From the NCBI GenBank assembly GCA_028285485.1, contig JANQPC010000065.1, positions 62,001-126,000 on the forward strand: DNA of 64,000 nt, written 5' to 3'. Every line of letters starts with the position of its first letter. Positions within the stretch are counted from its first letter, which is position 1. Positions 27,095-35,133 of this stretch are shown piece by piece. The notes beneath the pieces were generated by a model. It made no database searches. It was not told where the DNA came from and saw nothing but the letters and a program-made list of their open reading frames with translations. A program made the translations under genes and the position numbers. Source of the stretch: Paracoccaceae bacterium (lineage in GTDB: Bacteria > Pseudomonadota > Alphaproteobacteria > Rhodobacterales > Rhodobacteraceae).

Positions 27095-27456
27095 TGGAAG
27101 TGATGCTTTCGGTTCTGGTGGGCGTGCTCGTCACCGCCGCGGTCTATCTGATGCTGGCGCGAAATGTGCTGCGCTTCCTTCTGGGCCTGATCCTGATTTC
27201 CAACGCCGCGAACCTCACGATCTTCGCCGCCGGGCGGCTGAACACCAGCGCGCCGCCGCTGATCCCCGAAGGCGCCGAGGCGCCGGTGGGCTTTGTGGCA
27301 AACGCACTGCCGCAGGCGCTTGTGCTTACGGCCATCGTGATCGGCTTTGGCCTGTTCGCCTTCGCGCTCGTGCTGGTGTTCCGCGCCTATGAGGCGCTTG
27401 GAACCCTGAACAGCGATGAGATGCGCGTGGCCGAGCCGGTTGAGGATGAGCGATGA
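27094..27456 (+). CDS. mrpC: Mrp antiporter subunit C (NuoK-like)
   Basis: 120 residues with three membrane segments. The NuoK-type pattern is seen in LRFLLGLILISNAANLTIF and DPLPQAL-like ANALPQALVLTAIVIGFG. Located in conserved Mrp order between B and D, overlapping mrpD by 4 nt. Confidence 0.93.
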   Translation: MEVMLSVLVGVLVTAAVYLMLARNVLRFLLGLILISNAANLTIFAAGRLNTSAPPLIPEGAEAPVGFVANALPQALVLTAIVIGFGLFAFALVLVFRAYEALGTLNSDEMRVAEPVEDER

Positions 27457-28952
27457 CCTGGGTTCTCGCCCTTCCCCTGATCATCCCGTTTTTCACGGCG
27501 GTGATCGCCTACCTCGCGAAGGATAGCACTGCGGGGCGCTGGTGGTCGCTTCTGGGATCGATCCTCAGCCTCTTTGCAGCCTTCGTTCTGATGGTGATCG
27601 TTCTGCGCGAAGGCGTGGTGGCCGCGCAGATGGGCAGTTGGGCGGCGCCTTTCGGCATCACGCTTGTGGCCGATCTTCTGAGCGCGGTCATGGTGGTCAT
27701 CACGGCCATCACCGGGCTTGCCGTGGCGATCTACGCGCTCTCCGATATCGATGTTGCGAAGGAGAGGCTTGGCTATCACGCGCTGTTCCAGGTGCTGATC
27801 GCGGGGGTGCAGGGCGCGTTTCTCACAGGCGATCTCTTCAACCTCTACGTCTGGTTCGAAGTGATGCTGATCTCGTCCTTCGGCCTTCTCGTGCTGGGCG
27901 GCAGCCGCGCGCAGATCGATGGCGGCATCAAATACGTGGCGCTCAACCTCGTCTCCACCATCCTGTTCCTTTCGGGCGTGGGCCTGCTTTACGGGATGAC
28001 GGGCACGTTGAACCTCGCCGATCTCAGCCTCGCGGTGGACGAGGTGGAAAACACCGGCCTACTTACCGTAGTGGCGGTGATGTTCATGATCGCCTTTGGG
28101 GTGAAGGCGGCGCTCTTCCCGCTATTCTTCTGGCTTCCTGCCGCCTACCACACGCCCGCCTTCAGCGTGTCAGCCGTGTTTGCGGGGCTTCTTACCAAGG
28201 TGGGTGTCTACGCACTGATCCGGATGTTCACGCTGGTCTTTGATCACGACGTGGCCTTCACGCATGAGATCCTGCTCTGGATCGCGGCGCTGACGATGGT
28301 TACCGGCGTTCTGGGGGCCGCGGCGCAGCAGGATTTCCGCAAGATCCTGAGCTTCCACATCGTCAGCCAGATTGGCTACATGATCCTTGGCCTTGCGCTT
28401 TACACACCCCTCGCCATCGTGGGCGCGGTGTTCTACCTCGTTCACCACATCGTGGTGAAGGCGAACCTCTTCCTTGTGGCGGGGGTGGCAGAGCGGCTGA
28501 CGGGTTCAACGGATCTACGCGAGATCGGCGGGCTCTACAAATCCTCCCCGCTTCTGGGCACGCTCTTCCTGATCCCCGCCTTTTCCCTTGCCGGGTTCCC
28601 GCCGCTTTCCGGCTTCTGGGCGAAGTACCTTCTGGTGAAGGCCTCGCTTGATATCGAGGCATGGTTCATCGCCTTCGTCGCGCTCGCGGTCGGCCTTCTG
28701 ACGATCTATTCGATGACAAAGATCTGGGGCGAGGCGTTTTGGAAGCCGCATCCGGCGGGGGTGGAGCCCGAGCTGCGCCGGATGGATCGCGCAGCGGCCT
28801 TCCCGCTGCTGCTGCCCATCGCCCTTCTGGCCACGCTTACGATCATTATCGGGCTGAGCCCGGAGCCCTTCGTGCAATTCGCCGAACGCTCCGCCGAACA
28901 GCTTCTGAACCCCGAGGCCTATGTGCGGGCCGTGTTGGGAGGCGCGCCATGA
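27453..28952 (+). CDS. mrpD: Mrp antiporter subunit D (NuoN/NuoM-like)
   Basis: 499 residues, about 14 membrane helices. NuoM/N-type conserved segments: YVWFEVMLISSFGLLVLG with the key Glu, KAALFPLFFWLPAAYHTP, and FHIVSQIGYMILGLALYT. Proton-translocating antiporter-like subunit. ATGA overlap with mrpE. Confidence 0.93.
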   Translation: MTWVLALPLIIPFFTAVIAYLAKDSTAGRWWSLLGSILSLFAAFVLMVIVLREGVVAAQMGSWAAPFGITLVADLLSAVMVVITAITGLAVAIYALSDIDVAKERLGYHALFQVLIAGVQGAFLTGDLFNLYVWFEVMLISSFGLLVLGGSRAQIDGGIKYVALNLVSTILFLSGVGLLYGMTGTLNLADLSLAVDEVENTGLLTVVAVMFMIAFGVKAALFPLFFWLPAAYHTPAFSVSAVFAGLLTKVGVYALIRMFTLVFDHDVAFTHEILLWIAALTMVTGVLGAAAQQDFRKILSFHIVSQIGYMILGLALYTPLAIVGAVFYLVHHIVVKANLFLVAGVAERLTGSTDLREIGGLYKSSPLLGTLFLIPAFSLAGFPPLSGFWAKYLLVKASLDIEAWFIAFVALAVGLLTIYSMTKIWGEAFWKPHPAGVEPELRRMDRAAAFPLLLPIALLATLTIIIGLSPEPFVQFAERSAEQLLNPEAYVRAVLGGAP

Positions 28953-29425
28953 ATCTCTTTGCGCTGAACATCGTGTTGGCCGTGGTCTGGTGCTCCCTCT
29001 GGGCCGATTTCTCGGTGTTGCAACTCGTGGTGGGCTTCCATGTGGGTTTTGCCGCGCTTTGGATGGCGCAGCCGCTTTTCGATGAACCGAGCCCGTATTT
29101 CAAACGCGCTTTCCGCGTGGTGCGGCTGGTGGCGTTTTTCTTCTATGAGCTCGTGATCTCCAGCTTTCAGGTGGCATGGGATGTTGTCACCCCGCGGCAC
29201 CGCAGCACGCCGGCCATCATTCGCATGCCGCTTGATGTGAAATCGGATTTCGAGATCCTGCTGGTAACCAACCTGATCTCGCTCACGCCGGGCACGCTGA
29301 GCCTGGATGTTACGCCCGACCGCTCCTGCCTGATCGTGCATGCGATGTTTGCCGAGGATCCCGACCAGCTTGTGAAGGATCTAAAGAACGGGATGGAACG
29401 GATGGTGAAGGAGGTGTTCGAATGA
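28949..29425 (+). CDS. mrpE: Mrp antiporter subunit E
   Basis: 158 residues. Two or three N-terminal hydrophobic segments are followed by a soluble C-terminal part with the family core NLISLTPGTLSLDV near residues 108-121 and VHAMFAEDPDQ. The ATG at 28949 overlaps the mrpD stop; a longer in-frame reading into mrpD is not real. Overlaps mrpF by 4 nt. Confidence 0.92.
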   Translation: MNLFALNIVLAVVWCSLWADFSVLQLVVGFHVGFAALWMAQPLFDEPSPYFKRAFRVVRLVAFFFYELVISSFQVAWDVVTPRHRSTPAIIRMPLDVKSDFEILLVTNLISLTPGTLSLDVTPDRSCLIVHAMFAEDPDQLVKDLKNGMERMVKEVFE

Positions 29426-29724
29426 TGCCCAGCGAATTTCTCGCCTGGTCGGTCGACGCAGCATTTGTGATGGTGATGATCGCCATCGCGCTGGCCTTTT
29501 ACCGGATCGCCATGGGCCCGAGCCTGGCCGACCGCGTTGTCGCGCTCGATATGATGACCGTCTCGATTGTGGCGTTCTGCGGGCTGTTCGCGATCTCATC
29601 GGGGTTCGAAGCCTTCCTCGATGTGGCGATTGTGGTCGCGCTGATCGGGTTTCTGGCAACCGTGGCGCTGGCCCGGTTTGCCGAACGCGCGGTGCTGCGC
29701 GGCAAGGAAAGAGACGAGCTATGA
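29422..29724 (+). CDS. mrpF: Mrp antiporter subunit F
   Basis: 100 residues with three membrane helices and the typical YRIAMGPSLADRVVALDMM motif (21 residues, core GPSLADRVVALD) between the first two. Located in canonical order between mrpE and mrpG with 4-nt overlaps on both sides. Confidence 0.92.
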   Translation: MMPSEFLAWSVDAAFVMVMIAIALAFYRIAMGPSLADRVVALDMMTVSIVAFCGLFAISSGFEAFLDVAIVVALIGFLATVALARFAERAVLRGKERDEL

Positions 29725-30023
29725 TGGAAATCGGCGCGGGGATCCTGGTGCTGGTCGGCGGGGCGTTTGCGATCATCGCTTCGCTTGGGGTTATCCGGCT
29801 GCCGGATGTGCTGACCCGTATGCATGCCTCCACAAAAGCGGGCACGCTGGCCTCAACGCTGATCCTTGCCGCCGTAGCGATCCATTATGGCGAGCTGAGC
29901 GTGCTGGCCAAATGCGTGGCCGCAGTGCTCTTCCTCCTTCTGACGGCGCCGCTGGCCGCGCATATGATCGGGCGGGCGAGCCTTGATGCCGCGCAGCATC
30001 CACGCGGAGGCGGCGAGGGCTAG
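29721..30023 (+). CDS. mrpG: Mrp antiporter subunit G
   Basis: 100 residues with three membrane helices. The family core LGVIRLPDVLTRMHASTKAG is at about 24-43. Last gene of the operon; ends 6 bp before the convergent kpsM-like gene. With it the set A-G is complete. Confidence 0.92.
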   Translation: MMEIGAGILVLVGGAFAIIASLGVIRLPDVLTRMHASTKAGTLASTLILAAVAIHYGELSVLAKCVAAVLFLLLTAPLAAHMIGRASLDAAQHPRGGGEG

Positions 30024-30029
30024 CGCCGC

Positions 30030-30824
30030 TCAGGCCTGCCCCACATCCCACCGAAGCGCCCGGAAGATCAGGAAGCCCAGGCCCGCGGCGGCCAGCGCAA
30101 CCGCGTACACGAAGGGCGCCGAGACGAATCCTGCATCGTAGCTGGCATAGGTTGCGCGGCGCATCTCGCCGGTGACGTGGATCAGCGGGTTCCACCAGGC
30201 CAATGCCCGCAGTTCCGCCGGCAGGATCTCCATCAGAAAAAAGATGCCCGAGATCACGAAAAGCGGGCGCGTACAGATCTGCCAGATCCGTTCCCACACC
30301 GGGATAAACGCGATGAGCGCGGCATTGAGCGTGCCCATGCCGAAGGCCAGGGCCGCCGCCATCGCCAGCGCACCGGCCATCACATCGAACTGGTAGAGCG
30401 CGCCGGTATCGTAGAGCGCCTCAACCCCCGTGAGCACCAGCGCGAGCACGGCGATATGGGTTGTTGTGTTCAGCGCCCAGCGGGCGATCAAAGCATCGGC
30501 CAGCGTAACGGCGGGGTAAGCAAATAGGGGGCGGGAGAAGCGGATCGCCTGGCCGGTTTTGGAGATCACATCCTGCACCATCATATAGGGCAGGTAGCCC
30601 GTGGCGTAGAACAGAACGAAGCTGCGGCCCAGAAGAGGCGCATCGAAGGCCACAGAAAAGGCCAGCGAAAGGAGCGCGATCGCCGCCAGCGGCTCTGCCA
30701 CCGCCCACACGTATCCGCCGGGAGATCGCCCATAGATCGTCGCCATCTCCCGCAGCATCAGTGCGGTGATCGCGCGCAGGGCCTGAGCCGGCGCAGAGGG
30801 GCGGGAAAGAAACGAATTCTTCAT
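30030..30824 (-). CDS. Capsule-polysaccharide ABC export permease (KpsM-like)
   Basis: 264 residues with about six membrane helices, ABC-2 type. YGRSPGGYVWAVAEPL near the N-terminus and WWNPLIHVTGEMRRATYASYD near the C-terminus (core NPLIHVTGEMR) are typical of KpsM/Wzm exporters. The ATG at 30822-30824 is preferred; a GTG at 30842 gives six more residues. Divergent from the kpsE- and kpsT-like genes, with which it should form one exporter. Confidence 0.85.
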   Translation of the reverse strand: MKNSFLSRPSAPAQALRAITALMLREMATIYGRSPGGYVWAVAEPLAAIALLSLAFSVAFDAPLLGRSFVLFYATGYLPYMMVQDVISKTGQAIRFSRPLFAYPAVTLADALIARWALNTTTHIAVLALVLTGVEALYDTGALYQFDVMAGALAMAAALAFGMGTLNAALIAFIPVWERIWQICTRPLFVISGIFFLMEILPAELRALAWWNPLIHVTGEMRRATYASYDAGFVSAPFVYAVALAAAGLGFLIFRALRWDVGQA

Positions 30825-30894
30825 GGTCAATCGCCTAAGCACGGTAGGGCGAACAGAGTTAATTGATCGTTATCCGTGAGGAGGGTGCGCGGAG

Positions 30895-32199
30895 GTGAAA
30901 GGCCCAGCCCGGTTTGTCAGAGCGTCGCATGCGCCAGCCGTTTCCCCCGGTGGCGGAAAGGCGGTGTTCGTGCGATCCGGCGCGGTTGCGCCGCTGCGCC
31001 TCCAGGCGGTGGCGTCCGAGCCGGTTGCGGATGTTCTGCCCGCGCCCGTGGGCCCGCCCCGCCCGGGCCTGATCCGGATTGCCCCGCCGCAACCCGTGGG
31101 GCCCGACCGGCGCGCGCGGCCCTTTCTTTTCCTTAGCTTTCTGGCCGCCGTGCTGATCCCGCTTGCCGGGATCGCGATGTATCTCGCCTGGTATGCGACA
31201 CCGCAATTCGAGGCGGTTGCCGCCTTTTCCGTGCGGCAGGAAGACGCGCCGGGCGCCACTGCCACCACGGGCGGGTTCAACGGGCTCATGGCCACCGGCG
31301 CGCCCGATGCCGAGGTGCTCTACGATTTTCTCAGCAGCGGCGATTTGGTGGCAACGCTGGAGGAGGCGGTGAACCTGCGCGCCCGCTACGGGCGCGCCCG
31401 CCCGCAGGATCGGGTGTTCCGCCTGCCGCCGGATGCCACGATCGAGGATCTGGCGCGCTACTGGCGGCGGATGACCGTGCTCTCGCTCGATACCGGCACG
31501 GGGCTGATCGAAATGCGGGTGCGGGCCTTCACGGCGCCGGATGCCGAAGCGATCGCCGTTGCGGCCCTGGGGGCGGCGGACGTTCTGGTGAACCGCCTCT
31601 CGGACCTGGCCCATGAGGATAGCCTCACCCATGCGGCGGGCGAGGTTGCGGGCGCCGAACAGCGGCTTGAGGCGGCGCGCGCCGCGCTTCTGGCCTTTCG
31701 CGAAGCAACCCAGATCGTGGATCCGCAAGCCGATCTGAGCGGCCAGATGGGGCTGCTGGAAAGCCTGCAGGCGGAGCTTGCCGATGAGCTGATCCGCAGC
31801 GATCTGCTGGCCATGGGCGCCAGTACCGATGGCCCGCGCCTGGCCCAATCGCGGCGCCGCATCGCGGTGATTGAAAATCGTATCGCGGAAGAGCGGGCCA
31901 AACTGTCCGGCGGCACCCGGCCGGGCGGCTATGCGATGGCCTTTGATACCTATGAGCGGCTCAGCGCGGATGTGGCTTTCGCCGAGGAAACCTATACGGC
32001 GGCGCGGACCGCCGAGGTGACCGCGCGGGCCGAGGCCCGGCGCCAGAGCCGCTATCTGGCCGTGCATATCCGCCCGGGCCGCGCGGAACGGGCCACCGAG
32101 CCTGACGCGCTCAAGATCCTGGGGCTCGCGGCGCTGTTCCTCGTGCTGGCCTGGGGCCTTGCGGCGCTGGTGGTGGCCAGCCTGCGGGACCGGCGGTGA
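30895..32199 (+). CDS. Capsule-export inner-membrane/periplasmic protein (KpsE-like, Wzz/PCP family)
   Basis: 434 residues. A proline-rich cytoplasmic N-terminus precedes one membrane helix at about 80-105. A large periplasmic region follows with coiled-coil-like stretches (AEQRLEAARAALLAFREA around 255-275), and a second helix sits near the C-terminus (about 402-428). This layout is that of KpsE/CtrB/BexC polysaccharide co-polymerases linking the ABC exporter to the outer membrane. GTG start at 30895 preceded by GGAGGG. The stop overlaps the ATPase start (TGATG). Confidence 0.85.
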   Translation: MKGPARFVRASHAPAVSPGGGKAVFVRSGAVAPLRLQAVASEPVADVLPAPVGPPRPGLIRIAPPQPVGPDRRARPFLFLSFLAAVLIPLAGIAMYLAWYATPQFEAVAAFSVRQEDAPGATATTGGFNGLMATGAPDAEVLYDFLSSGDLVATLEEAVNLRARYGRARPQDRVFRLPPDATIEDLARYWRRMTVLSLDTGTGLIEMRVRAFTAPDAEAIAVAALGAADVLVNRLSDLAHEDSLTHAAGEVAGAEQRLEAARAALLAFREATQIVDPQADLSGQMGLLESLQAELADELIRSDLLAMGASTDGPRLAQSRRRIAVIENRIAEERAKLSGGTRPGGYAMAFDTYERLSADVAFAEETYTAARTAEVTARAEARRQSRYLAVHIRPGRAERATEPDALKILGLAALFLVLAWGLAALVVASLRDRR

Positions 32200-32873
32200 T
32201 GGCCATGGCCATCGTTTTGCGGGATCTCTGGAAATCCTTCCCCGGGCCGCGGGGCCCGGTCCACGTGGCCCGCGGGATGAGCTTGCGCTTTCCGGCGGGC
32301 CGCTCCGTTGGCCTTCTCGGCCGCAACGGCGCAGGAAAATCGAGCCTATTGCGCCTGATCGCTGGCACCATGCGCCCCGATCGCGGCACGGTGCTGCGCG
32401 ACGGCCGCGTCTCTTGGCCAGTGGGTTTTGCCGGCGGGTTCCATGGCGATCTGACGGGCGCGCAAAACGTGCGCTTCGTGGCGCGGATCTACGGGGCAGA
32501 TCCGCGCGCGCTCTGCGATTTCGTGGCGCGTTTCGCCGATCTCGGCCCGCAGTTCCACGCCCCCTTCCGGCGCTATTCCTCGGGCATGCGGGCGCGGCTT
32601 GGCTTCGGGCTTTCCATGGGCCTGCCTTTCGATACCTATCTTGTCGATGAGGTAACTGCCGTGGGCGATGCGGCCTTCCGCGCCCGCAGCGAGGCGATCC
32701 TGGCCGAGCGGCTCACCCGCGCTGGCGCAATCGTTGTTTCCCACGCTACGCCGCAGCTTGCGCGGCTCTGCCAAAGCGGCGTTGTGCTGGAGGGCGGGCA
32801 GGCCACCTGGCACGAGGCGATCGACGATGCGATCGCCCACCATGAAGAGGTCATGGGCCTCGCGCCCGCCTAG
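32199..32873 (+). CDS. Capsule-polysaccharide ABC export ATPase (KpsT-like)
   Basis: 224 residues, usual for KpsT. Walker A GRNGAGKSSLLRL (about 41-53), signature RYSSGMRARLGFGLSMG, Walker B YLVDEVTAVGDAAF, and switch-region histidine in VVSHAT. Starts at the ATG at 32199 sharing a base with the previous TGA. The stop shares CTAG with the convergent mcl1 stop. Powers export of a capsular or exopolysaccharide with the permease at 30030-30824. Confidence 0.88.
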   Translation: MAMAIVLRDLWKSFPGPRGPVHVARGMSLRFPAGRSVGLLGRNGAGKSSLLRLIAGTMRPDRGTVLRDGRVSWPVGFAGGFHGDLTGAQNVRFVARIYGADPRALCDFVARFADLGPQFHAPFRRYSSGMRARLGFGLSMGLPFDTYLVDEVTAVGDAAFRARSEAILAERLTRAGAIVVSHATPQLARLCQSGVVLEGGQATWHEAIDDAIAHHEEVMGLAPA

Positions 32874-33826
32874 CCCGCGATCATCTCCGCCTGCCGGACG
32901 ATCACCTCCGCCTGGCGGATCGAGGCAAGATCCACAAGCCGGCCCTTGTAAACGGCTGCGCCCGCGCCATCGCGCTTGGCCTGTTCCATCGCCTCAAGGA
33001 TCTCGCGCGCCTCGGCCACCTGCGCCTCGGAGGGCGTGAACACCTCGTTGGCCAGCGCCACCTGCTTGGGATGGATCGCCCATTTCCCAACCATGCCGAG
33101 GGTTGCCGAGCGCAGGGCCTGCGCGCGAAACCCCTCATCATCGGAAAAATCGCCGAAGGGCCCATCCACCGGCAGCACCCCATGGGTGCGGCAGGCGGCA
33201 ACGATGGCGGTTTGCGCCCAATGCCACGGATCCGCCCAGTATTTCTCGCCCTCGCGATGCATATAGTAGTTTTCCTGCGTGCCGCCGATCCCGGTGGTTT
33301 GCATCCCCATCGAGGCCGCGAAATCGGCAGCGCCGAGGCTCATCGCCTGCAAGCGGGGGCTGGCGGCAGCGATCTCTTCCACATGGGCGATCCCCGCTGC
33401 GGTTTCGATAATCACCTCCAGCGCGATGGGCTTTGACCGGCCCTTCGCGGATTCCACCGCAGTGACCAGCGCGTCGACCGTATAGATATCGGCGGCATTG
33501 CCTACCTTCGGGATCATGATCTGATCGATCCGGTCCGAGGCGTTTTCGAGAAGATCGATCACATCACGGTACCAATAGGGCGTGTCGAGCCCGTTGATGC
33601 GCACCGAAAGATGCTTGTTGCCCCAATCGATATCGCCGATGGCGGCGATGATGTTCTTGCGCGCTTCGGGCTTGTCATCCGGCGCAACGCTGTCTTCGAG
33701 ATCGAGGTTGATCACATCGGCCGCAGAGGCCGCCATCTTCTCAAAGATCGCGGGGCGCGATCCGGGGCCGAAGAGCTGGCAGCGGTTGGGCCGGGCCGGC
33801 GCGGCGGGCTGAACGCGGAATGACAT
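32870..33826 (-). CDS. mcl1: L-malyl-CoA/beta-methylmalyl-CoA lyase
   Basis: 318 residues, the exact length of Rhodobacter Mcl1, with near-identical stretches such as RPNRCQLFGPGSRP, NLDLEDSVAPDDK, EVIIETAAGIAHVEEIAA, LGAADFAASMGMQTTGIGGT and GMVGKWAIHPKQVALANEVF. HpcH/HpaI (CitE-like) TIM barrel needing Mg2+. Reversibly forms beta-methylmalyl-CoA from glyoxylate and propionyl-CoA and cleaves malyl-CoA, steps of the ethylmalonyl-CoA pathway for acetyl-CoA assimilation. ATG at 33824-33826 with GAGGTG upstream. Stop overlaps that of the convergent kpsT-like gene. Confidence 0.95.
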   Translation of the reverse strand: MSFRVQPAAPARPNRCQLFGPGSRPAIFEKMAASAADVINLDLEDSVAPDDKPEARKNIIAAIGDIDWGNKHLSVRINGLDTPYWYRDVIDLLENASDRIDQIMIPKVGNAADIYTVDALVTAVESAKGRSKPIALEVIIETAAGIAHVEEIAAASPRLQAMSLGAADFAASMGMQTTGIGGTQENYYMHREGEKYWADPWHWAQTAIVAACRTHGVLPVDGPFGDFSDDEGFRAQALRSATLGMVGKWAIHPKQVALANEVFTPSEAQVAEAREILEAMEQAKRDGAGAAVYKGRLVDLASIRQAEVIVRQAEMIAG

Positions 33827-33891
33827 GAGGCACACCTCGGTAATGATATTGCGTGAACTTGCGCCCGGGCAGTAGGATATTGCTCAGAATG

Positions 33892-33915
33892 CTGCAAGTG
33901 CATTCTGCAGGTGCA
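33892..33915 (+). repeat. Tandem direct repeat upstream of dgcN
   Basis: CTGCAAGTGCA (33892-33902) and CTGCAGGTGCA (33905-33915) are 11-bp direct repeats with one difference, 13 bp apart, in the 251-bp gap between mcl1 and dgcN. They could bind a regulator for either gene. No clear promoter was assigned in the gap. Confidence 0.35.
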
Positions 33916-34077
33916 GCGCAAGCGTTGCCCTCCGGGCCTGCCTGCCGCGCAGGCATTCTTGCGCAAACTGCCCGATTTTTCAGAGATTCTTGCGCCAACA
34001 CCGGAGCTCAGCGCAGGAATTCGCAGCGTTTTTCGCGCCCGTCGCGCCATTCTGCCCCAAAGCCTCGGGGGGTTACG

Positions 34078-35079
34078 ATGATCGACGCACCTTACGTTTT
34101 GTTTCTCGGCGATGCGCCAGATCAGCTGGCCGCGAAGGTGGCCCAGGGCATCCGTGATTGGCGGCCCGAAAGCGTGGTGGGCCAGGTCCGGCTGCCCGGA
34201 TGCAAGGCCGATGTTGGCGTGCCCGATGTAACGCTGGCCGAGGCGCGCGAGAAGGGCGCGAAGACGCTGGTGATCGGGGTGGCCAATCGCGGCGGCGTCA
34301 TCTCGGAAAGCTGGAAGGCAGAGCTGCACACCGCGCTCGAACAGGGCTTCGATCTGGCCAGCGGGCTCCACAACCTTCTGCGCGATGAGGCCGATCTCGT
34401 GCGCACCGCCGAGGCCCATGGACGCCGGCTTTTTGACGTGCGCGTGCCGAACGTGGAGTATCCGATCGGGAACGGGGCGCCTCGTTCCGGCAAGCGCTGC
34501 CTTGCGGTGGGCACCGATTGTTCGGTGGGCAAGATGTATACCGCGCTTGCGATGGAGCGTGAGATGCGCGCCCGCGGCATGGCGGCGACCTTCCGCGCCA
34601 CCGGGCAGACCGGCATCCTGATCACAGGCGATGGCGTGCCGCTGGATGCGGTGGTGGCCGATTTCATGGCCGGCGCGGTGGAATGGCTCTCGCCCGAAAA
34701 TGAACCCGATCACTGGGATCTGATCGAAGGCCAGGGCAGCCTTTTCCACCCCTCCTTTTCCGGGGTGACAATGGCGCTGATCCATGGCGGCCAGCCCGAT
34801 GCGCTGATCCTCAGCCACGAACCCACGCGCACGCATATGCGGGGCCTGCCGCATTTCGGGCTGCCCACGCTTGAGGCGGTGCGCGACCAGTCGCTTGCGC
34901 TTGCCAGGATCGTGAACCCCGCCGCGCAGGTAGTGGCCGTATCGGTCAATACCAAGGCGCTGGGGGAAGACGACGCGCTGCGCTGCCTTGAGGAGATCGA
35001 GGGGCGCATTGGGCTTCCCGCAGCAGATCCGTTCCGGCGGGGCGCGGGGCGGCTGGTGGATGCGCTGGCGGCAGTGTAG
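34078..35079 (+). CDS. dgcN: D-glutamate N-acetyltransferase DgcN (DUF1611 family)
   Basis: 333 residues. The N-terminal Rossmann-like part is followed by a P-loop at about 145-152 (GTDCSVGK) and later HEPTRTHMRGLPHFG. This matches the DUF1611 family, whose member DgcN acetylates D-glutamate in a marine-bacterial D-Glu utilisation pathway. The ATG at 34078 follows a G-rich run. The next gene is dgcA, as in the described pairs, and a D-amino-acid transaminase follows. Cytoplasmic. Confidence 0.85.
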   Translation: MIDAPYVLFLGDAPDQLAAKVAQGIRDWRPESVVGQVRLPGCKADVGVPDVTLAEAREKGAKTLVIGVANRGGVISESWKAELHTALEQGFDLASGLHNLLRDEADLVRTAEAHGRRLFDVRVPNVEYPIGNGAPRSGKRCLAVGTDCSVGKMYTALAMEREMRARGMAATFRATGQTGILITGDGVPLDAVVADFMAGAVEWLSPENEPDHWDLIEGQGSLFHPSFSGVTMALIHGGQPDALILSHEPTRTHMRGLPHFGLPTLEAVRDQSLALARIVNPAAQVVAVSVNTKALGEDDALRCLEEIEGRIGLPAADPFRRGAGRLVDALAAV

Positions 35080-35133
35080 GCGCGGGATCGGGCGCGCGAG
35101 CGGGAGCATCCAAAAAAGGAAGGTGAGGCATCA

